A DNA stretch of 64,000 nucleotides from Tissierellales bacterium. Its GTDB lineage: Bacteria; Bacillota; Clostridia; Tissierellales; JASKZW01. The stretch covers positions 1 to 64,000 of the forward strand of contig JASLIL010000025.1 of NCBI GenBank assembly GCA_030152145.1. The letters are read 5' to 3'. Both the position numbers and the translations under genes were made by a program. This document shows, piece after piece, positions 59,075-64,000 of the stretch; within the stretch, counting starts at the first letter, position 1, and each line of letters starts with the position of its first letter. The notes beneath the pieces were generated by a model. The model was not told the DNA's origin. It was given only the letters and a program-made list of their open reading frames with translations, and searched no databases.

Positions 59075-60097
59075 ATGGACTTAATAGATATTCAGAAAAA
59101 ATTAGTTCCAGAACTTACAAAAGTTATGGAAAGAAGGTATGAGATCTTAAGACATATATATTTTAATCAGCCAATAGGTAGAAGAACTCTGGCCAATAAG
59201 TTAGGCTTAGGTGAGAGAACAGTAAGGACAGAGGTGGATGTTTTAAAGGACCAGGGATTGTTAAGTGTTGAATCAGTGGGTATGTATGTTACTGAAGAAG
59301 GAAAACAAATAGTATTGGAATTAAAACCTTTAATAAGTGATATTAAGGGTATCAGTAAATTAGAATCTAAGATAGAAAGTATACTGGATGTAAATAATGT
59401 AATTGTTGTTCCTGGTCATTCAGAAGATAGGGATATAACCTTAAGTACCTTAGGAAGAACTGTTGCAGATTATTTGAAGAGTATAGTCAAGGATAATAAC
59501 ATTATAGGAGTTACAGGCGGAACTACTATGAGTTATGTTGCAGAAGAGATGCCCTATAAAAAAATAGCTAAGAATCTTTTAATTACACCAGCAAGAGGTG
59601 GTTTGGGAGAAAACTTAAGTACCCAAGCCAATAATGTGGCAGCCAAGTTAGCAGAAAAGCTATCAGCAGATTATAAACTACTTCATATTCAAGATGATCT
59701 TGATAGAGATACTTTAGATACAGTTTTAAAGATACCAGAGATAAAAAATGTTGTAGATATTATAAATAATATGGATATTCTAGTTTTTGGGTTGGGACGT
59801 GCAGATGAAATGGCTAGAAGGCGTCATCTAGGTCATAAAGTAACAGATGTTTTAAGAGATAGTAATGCAGTAGCGGAAGCCTTTGGATACTTCTTTGATG
59901 TTGGCGGGAAAAAAGTTTTAGAATCATCAACTATAGGAATATCCTTAGATAAATTCCAGTCTATACCAGAGGTTATTGCTGTGGCAGCAGGGCAGGAGAA
60001 GGCAGAGGCTATACTTTCTGTAGCATCTCTTAGAAAGAATATGACCATTATAATGGATGAAAACGCAGCCTTGAAAATTTTGGATATAGTTAAGTAA
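59075..60097 (+). CDS. cggR: Central glycolytic genes regulator CggR (SorC family)
   Basis: 340 residues. N-terminal helix-turn-helix (PIGRRTLANKLGLGERTVRTEV) and a C-terminal sugar-phosphate isomerase-like effector domain (GVTGGTTMSYVAEEM, TPARGGLGENLSTQANNVAAKLAEK). The residues that bind fructose-1,6-bisphosphate in CggR lie in this domain; binding lifts repression. It stands first in the operon and the promoter carries a CggR-like operator, so it should regulate itself and gap. ATG behind GAGGTG. Confidence 0.93.
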   Translation: MDLIDIQKKLVPELTKVMERRYEILRHIYFNQPIGRRTLANKLGLGERTVRTEVDVLKDQGLLSVESVGMYVTEEGKQIVLELKPLISDIKGISKLESKIESILDVNNVIVVPGHSEDRDITLSTLGRTVADYLKSIVKDNNIIGVTGGTTMSYVAEEMPYKKIAKNLLITPARGGLGENLSTQANNVAAKLAEKLSADYKLLHIQDDLDRDTLDTVLKIPEIKNVVDIINNMDILVFGLGRADEMARRRHLGHKVTDVLRDSNAVAEAFGYFFDVGGKKVLESSTIGISLDKFQSIPEVIAVAAGQEKAEAILSVASLRKNMTIIMDENAALKILDIVK

Positions 60098-60150
60098 GGA
60101 ATCTTACTTAGTATAATAAATCATTTTAAGAATTTAAGGAGGAATAACTT

Positions 60151-61158
60151 ATGACTGTTAAGGTAGGAGTAAGTGGTTTTGGAAGAATTGGTAGAGATGT
60201 TGTTAGATCATATTTTGAAAATGAGGTAAAGGATTTTGAATTAGTTGCTATAAACGCATCAGGCGACTTAAATACTATGGCACATTTATTTAAATACGAT
60301 TCACTATACGGAAAATTTGATGGAACTATTGAAGTTGTAGAAGATGGATTCCTTATAAATGGGAAAAATGTAAAAGTTGTGGATCACAGAAATCCTTCAG
60401 AAATTCCTTGGGGAGAACTAGGAGTAGACATAGCTATTGACTCAACAGGAGCTTTCAAAGATAGAGAAGGATTACAAAAACACCTAGATGCAGGAGCTAA
60501 GAAAGTTATAATTACTGCACCAGCTAAGGGTGAAGATATAACAGTTGTTATGGGCGTTAATGACGAAGACTATGATAATGCTAAGCACAACATTATCTCA
60601 AATGCATCATGTACTACAAACTGTCTAGCACCATTCGCTAAAGTTCTTTTAGATGAATTCGGTATAGTAAAGGGTTTAATGACTACAGTTCATGCTTACA
60701 CAGGTGACCAAAAGTTACTAGACACTAAACACAAGGACTTAAGACGTGCAAGAGCAGCGGCTGAATCAATAGTACCTACTACAACAGGAGCAGCTAAGGC
60801 TGTTGCAAGAGTTATACCTGAGCTAGAAGGAAAATTAAATGGATTTGCTATGAGAGTTCCTACACCAACAGTATCAGTTGTTGACCTAGTAGTAGAACTT
60901 GAAAAAGAAGCTACAGCAGAAGAAGTAAATGCAGCTCTTAAAAAAGCAAGTGAAGGCAAAATGAAAGGTATTCTAGGATACTCAGATGAACCACTAGTAT
61001 CAATTGACTACAAGGGTGATGACCGTTCTTCAATTATAGACGGACTATCAACTATGGTTATTGGAAACATGGTAAAGGTTGTATCATGGTACGATAATGA
61101 GTGGGGATACTCACAAAGAGTAGTAGACCTTGCTAAATTAGTTGCTAACAACTTATAG
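60151..61158 (+). CDS. gap: Glyceraldehyde-3-phosphate dehydrogenase
   Basis: 335 residues, type I GAPDH. NAD-binding GFGRIGRDV at the N-terminus, catalytic Cys154 in [12 protein letters not shown], the His in VHAYTGDQ, and [13 protein letters not shown] at the end. Catalyses the NAD-linked step from glyceraldehyde-3-phosphate to 1,3-bisphosphoglycerate. Codon use is biased toward that of highly expressed genes, like the grd genes. The ATG follows AAGGAGG. A full terminator after it suggests gap is made in excess over pgk. Confidence 0.97.
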   Translation: MTVKVGVSGFGRIGRDVVRSYFENEVKDFELVAINASGDLNTMAHLFKYDSLYGKFDGTIEVVEDGFLINGKNVKVVDHRNPSEIPWGELGVDIAIDSTGAFKDREGLQKHLDAGAKKVIITAPAKGEDITVVMGVNDEDYDNAKHNIISNASCTTNCLAPFAKVLLDEFGIVKGLMTTVHAYTGDQKLLDTKHKDLRRARAAAESIVPTTTGAAKAVARVIPELEGKLNGFAMRVPTPTVSVVDLVVELEKEATAEEVNAALKKASEGKMKGILGYSDEPLVSIDYKGDDRSSIIDGLSTMVIGNMVKVVSWYDNEWGYSQRVVDLAKLVANNL

Positions 61159-61170
61159 TATGGAAAACTT

Positions 61171-61201
61171 AACCGGTCTAAAATTTTAGACCGGTTTTTT
61201 A
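61171..61201 (+). terminator. Terminator between gap and pgk
   Basis: Perfect 26-base palindrome with half AACCGGTCTAAAA, then a T run. It lies inside the glycolytic operon and would cut transcription of pgk-tpiA-gpmI relative to cggR-gap. Confidence 0.9.
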
Positions 61202-61224
61202 AAATTGATTAAGAGGTGATATTG

Positions 61225-62418
61225 ATGTTGAATAAAAAGACTTTAAAGGATCTATCAGTTGATAATAAAAGAGTTTTAGTTAGATGTGACTTTAACGTAC
61301 CTATGGATGAAAACGGAAATATAACTGATGATAGGAGAATAGTTAGCTCCCTGCCAACCATTAAGTACCTGCTAGAAAACAAGGCCAAGGTAATACTTAT
61401 GTCCCACCTAGGTAGACCAAAGGGAGAGGCCAATCCTAAGTTCAGCCTAAGAAAAGTTGGGGAGAGACTGTCAGAGCTACTGGAAACTGAGGTTAAGTTT
61501 TTAGATGATGACATGGTTTATAGCCAGGAAGTTAAGGATCAGGTTATGAATATGGAGGCAGGCCAGGTAGTGCTTCTACAGAACACCAGATATAGATCAG
61601 AGGAGGAGAAGAAGGAAGATAAGTTCTCTAAAGATCTAGCCTCTCTTGGAGAGCTTTATGTAAATGATGCCTTTGGAACATCTCATAGAGGTCATGCTTC
61701 TAATGTAGGGGTAGCTAGTAACTTGGACTCAGCAGTAGGTTTCTTAGTTGAAAAGGAACTGGAGATTATGGGTAAGGCCCTAGAATCACCAGAGAGACCT
61801 TTTGTAGCTATCCTAGGTGGTGCAAAGGTTTCTGATAAGATAGGAGTTATAGAAAATCTAATTGAAAAAGTTGACACTATTATTATAGGTGGAGGAATGG
61901 CCTATACCTTCTTTAAGGCAGAGGGAAAAGAAGTGGGAACTTCTATTTTAGAAGAGGATAAACTGGAAGTAGCCAAGGGAATCTTAGAAAAGGCAGCCAA
62001 GAAAAATGTAAAGATCCTTCTACCTGTAGATGTAGTAGTTGCTAAGGAATTTAAAAATGATACGGAAATAAGGGTTGTAGATGTAGATTCTATACCAGCA
62101 GATATGATGGGACTAGATTCTGGACCTAAAACTATAGAGATTTTCTCAGAGGAGATAAAGAAGGCTAAGACTGTAGTGTGGAATGGACCTATGGGAGTTT
62201 TCGAAATGGAAAACTTCAAGAAGGGAACTGATGCTATAGCTAGGGCTATGGCAGAGTCAGATGCTATAACTATAGTTGGAGGAGGAGATTCTGCATCAGC
62301 TGTGGAAAAGGCAGGCTATGCAGATCAAATGACTCATATTTCAACTGGTGGTGGAGCTAGCCTAGAACTACTAGAGGGCAAGGTTTTACCTGGTATAGAT
62401 GCTATTAGTGAAAAATAA
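61225..62418 (+). CDS. pgk: Phosphoglycerate kinase
   Basis: 397 residues. [17 protein letters not shown] at the N-terminus, hinge and active-site blocks [32 protein letters not shown], and the C-terminal [13 protein letters not shown] and [13 protein letters not shown]. Makes ATP from 1,3-bisphosphoglycerate. ATG at 61225 behind AAGAGGTGAT; an in-frame GTG at 61216 lies inside that site. 14 bases separate it from tpiA. Confidence 0.96.
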   Translation: MLNKKTLKDLSVDNKRVLVRCDFNVPMDENGNITDDRRIVSSLPTIKYLLENKAKVILMSHLGRPKGEANPKFSLRKVGERLSELLETEVKFLDDDMVYSQEVKDQVMNMEAGQVVLLQNTRYRSEEEKKEDKFSKDLASLGELYVNDAFGTSHRGHASNVGVASNLDSAVGFLVEKELEIMGKALESPERPFVAILGGAKVSDKIGVIENLIEKVDTIIIGGGMAYTFFKAEGKEVGTSILEEDKLEVAKGILEKAAKKNVKILLPVDVVVAKEFKNDTEIRVVDVDSIPADMMGLDSGPKTIEIFSEEIKKAKTVVWNGPMGVFEMENFKKGTDAIARAMAESDAITIVGGGDSASAVEKAGYADQMTHISTGGGASLELLEGKVLPGIDAISEK

Positions 62419-62432
62419 GGAGGACTATATAG

Positions 62433-63182
62433 ATGCGTAAGCCAATTATTGCTGGAAACTGGAAGATGAATAAAACTGTTAGGGAAGCGGAAGAGCTAAT
62501 AAATGAGATTAAAAAAGCTGACCTATCAGAAGATGTGGAAAAGTTAATATGTGTTCCTTTTATAGCCTTAGATAGGGCTGTAAGTTTGACAGAAGGAACA
62601 GATATTAAGGTTGGGGCTCAAAATATGTACTTTGAAGAAAGTGGAGCCTATACAGGTGAAATTTCACCACTTATGTTAAAGGACCTAGGAGTTGAATACA
62701 CTATAATAGGTCATTCAGAGAGAAGACAATATTTTGGTGACACAGATGAGGTTGTTAATAAAAAAATCAAGGCTAGTATAGCTCATGGAATCAAGCCTAT
62801 AATCTGTGTTGGAGAATCTCTAGAAGAAAGAGAAGAAAACAAGGAAGAAGATGTAGTAAAAAATCAACTAGTAGAGGGATTAAAGGGTATAAGTGAAGAG
62901 GAGCTTAAGGATCTTGTTATAGCCTATGAACCAATTTGGGCTATAGGAACAGGAAAGACAGCTTCCAGCGATGATGCAAACCAAATGTGTGAATTTATTA
63001 GGAAGACTATAGCTAAGATGTACTCAGAAGATTTGGCTAAAAAGCTTAGAATCCAATATGGAGGTAGTGTAAAACCTGCTACTATAAAGGAATTAATGGA
63101 GAAGGAAGATGTAGACGGAGCTCTAGTTGGAGGAGCAAGCCTAGTAGCTGAAGATTTTGTGAGTCTTGTAAATTTCAAGTAG
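62433..63182 (+). CDS. tpiA: Triosephosphate isomerase
   Basis: 249 residues, single TIM barrel. GNWKMNKT (N-terminal Lys), catalytic His in IGHSERRQYFG, catalytic Glu in AYEPIWAIGTGKTAS, and the phosphate loop IQYGGSVKP plus GALVGGASL. Interconverts dihydroxyacetone phosphate and glyceraldehyde-3-phosphate. The start ATG follows AAGGAGG. Followed 9 bases later by gpmI, so pgk-tpiA-gpmI is one transcription unit. Confidence 0.97.
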   Translation: MRKPIIAGNWKMNKTVREAEELINEIKKADLSEDVEKLICVPFIALDRAVSLTEGTDIKVGAQNMYFEESGAYTGEISPLMLKDLGVEYTIIGHSERRQYFGDTDEVVNKKIKASIAHGIKPIICVGESLEEREENKEEDVVKNQLVEGLKGISEEELKDLVIAYEPIWAIGTGKTASSDDANQMCEFIRKTIAKMYSEDLAKKLRIQYGGSVKPATIKELMEKEDVDGALVGGASLVAEDFVSLVNFK

Positions 63183-63191
63183 GTGATTAAT

Positions 63192-64000
63192 ATGAAAAAG
63201 AGCCCATTAATGTTGATAGTTTTAGACGGATGGGGAAAGGGTATAGACTACGAGGGTAACTCAGTGGTACTAGCTGACACACCAAATTTCAATACCCTGA
63301 TGAAAACAGCTTCTACAACAACTTTAGAGGCAAGTGGTATATCTGTTGGACTACCAGAGGGACAAATGGGTAACTCAGAGGTAGGCCATTTAAATATAGG
63401 TTCTGGTAGGATCATATACCAGGAGCTAACAAAAATTGGAAAATCCATAGAAGATGGGGACTTTTTCCATATTCCAGAATTTTTAGAGGCCATAGACCAG
63501 GCCAAGGAAAATAAGAAGAAGCTTCACCTTTTGGGCCTAATGTCTGATGGAGGAGTTCACAGCCACAACACCCACCTTTATGGTCTTCTAAGTCTTTGCA
63601 AGCTAAGGGGCCTAGAAGAAGTCTATGTTCATGTATTCTTAGATGGCAGGGACGTGGCACCAACTGTAGGCAAGAAACAGGTAAAAGAGCTTGAGGATAA
63701 AATGAAGGAACTTGGTGTAGGTAAGATAGCCAGTGTATCTGGTAGGTACTATTCTATGGACAGGGATAAGAGATGGGATAGGACCAAGCTTGCCTATGAC
63801 GCTATAGTTAGGGGTCTTGGAAAAATGGAAGGCCAGGCTCTAGAGGCTATTGAAAAGTCCTATAAGGAAGGAATTAATGATGAGTTTGTTATTCCTGTGG
63901 TAATAGGAGAGGACTTAAAACCAAGAGCCACTATAGATGATGGTGACTCAGTAATATTCTATAACTTTAGACCAGATAGGGCCAGACAGCTAACCCGTGC
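63192..64000 (+). CDS. gpmI: 2,3-bisphosphoglycerate-independent phosphoglycerate mutase (cut by the right edge)
   Basis: The frame begins at ATG 63192 (AGGTGATT upstream) and is open to the last base, 269 complete codons of an enzyme usually near 510 residues. Present here: the alkaline-phosphatase-type metal site DGWG, the phosphorylated Ser in QMGNSEVGHLNIGSGR, and SDGGVHSHNTH, LDGRDVAP and SGRYYSMDRDKRW of the transferase domain. It converts 3- to 2-phosphoglycerate with manganese. Partial only because of the window. Confidence 0.95.
   Translation, partial: MKKSPLMLIVLDGWGKGIDYEGNSVVLADTPNFNTLMKTASTTTLEASGISVGLPEGQMGNSEVGHLNIGSGRIIYQELTKIGKSIEDGDFFHIPEFLEAIDQAKENKKKLHLLGLMSDGGVHSHNTHLYGLLSLCKLRGLEEVYVHVFLDGRDVAPTVGKKQVKELEDKMKELGVGKIASVSGRYYSMDRDKRWDRTKLAYDAIVRGLGKMEGQALEAIEKSYKEGINDEFVIPVVIGEDLKPRATIDDGDSVIFYNFRPDRARQLTR

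Noticed and set aside
1..64000. CRISPR array, prophage or integrated plasmid
   Set aside because: No regularly spaced repeats, no phage or conjugation genes, and the genes are mostly core metabolism; only a partial insertion sequence is seen at the edge.

Overview
The window looks like a chromosome segment from a low-GC, anaerobic, amino-acid-fermenting Firmicute of the Clostridia/Tissierellia type. The main evidence is the presence of both selenium-dependent Stickland reductase systems, D-proline reductase (prd) near the left end and glycine reductase (grd) at 44.9-52.4 kb. Three genes (prdB, grdA, grdB) are read through in-frame UGA codons. The DNA is AT-rich, Shine-Dalgarno sites are strong, TTG/GTG starts are frequent, and the sigma-54 gene rpoN lies in the same window. 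The species cannot be named from the sequence.

Layout. 0-0.15 kb: the end of an IS30-like element running off the left edge. 0.2-3.1 kb: an unknown protein (minus strand), pgpA, a small unknown protein, degV-like, and tRNA-Lys. 3.3-6.4 kb: a PatB-type C-S lyase, a HAD phosphatase and a GerMN lipoprotein. 6.4-13.7 kb: the sigma-54 activator prdR, a control region with three palindromic activator sites and a -24/-12 promoter, then prdC-prdA-small protein-prdB-prdF. 13.75-19.5 kb: a UvrD-like helicase (minus strand), a YtrA-like GntR/ABC operon with its operator, a PAP2 phosphatase and a nitroreductase-like protein. 19.5-22.4 kb: a Zn/Cd-type P-ATPase with four N-terminal metal-binding domains. 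22.5-28.0 kb: an unusual three-part regulator followed by a strongly regulated cassette of two membrane proteins and two M20 hydrolases, the best candidate here for a poorly described system. 28-44.4 kb: housekeeping genes (TPR protein, map, DIP1984 protein, cyclophilin, tdk, rodA, ttcA-like, queG, kbl, nth, vanW-like, ogt, HAD, trmL, Na/Pi transporter) and a candidate structured RNA near 30.3 kb. 44.5-52.4 kb: tandem glycine riboswitch, trxB, trxA, grdE, grdA, grdB, grdC, grdD. 52.7-57.4 kb: a BMP-family nucleoside-type ABC transporter. 57.5-64 kb: rpoN, then cggR-gap-pgk-tpiA-gpmI, with gpmI cut by the right edge.

How it fits together. Proline is racemised (PrdF) and reductively opened (PrdA/PrdB with electrons via PrdC). 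PrdR and the sigma-54 factor encoded 50 kb away would switch this on. Glycine, possibly fed by threonine cleavage through Kbl, is sensed by the riboswitch and reduced by GrdE/GrdB and GrdA with electrons from TrxB/TrxA; GrdC/GrdD release acetyl phosphate. Peptidases, a possible peptide or amino-acid derivative transporter, and the lower glycolytic operon under CggR complete a picture of peptide fermentation with some sugar use. No selenium-insertion genes (selA, selB, selC, selD) are in this window.
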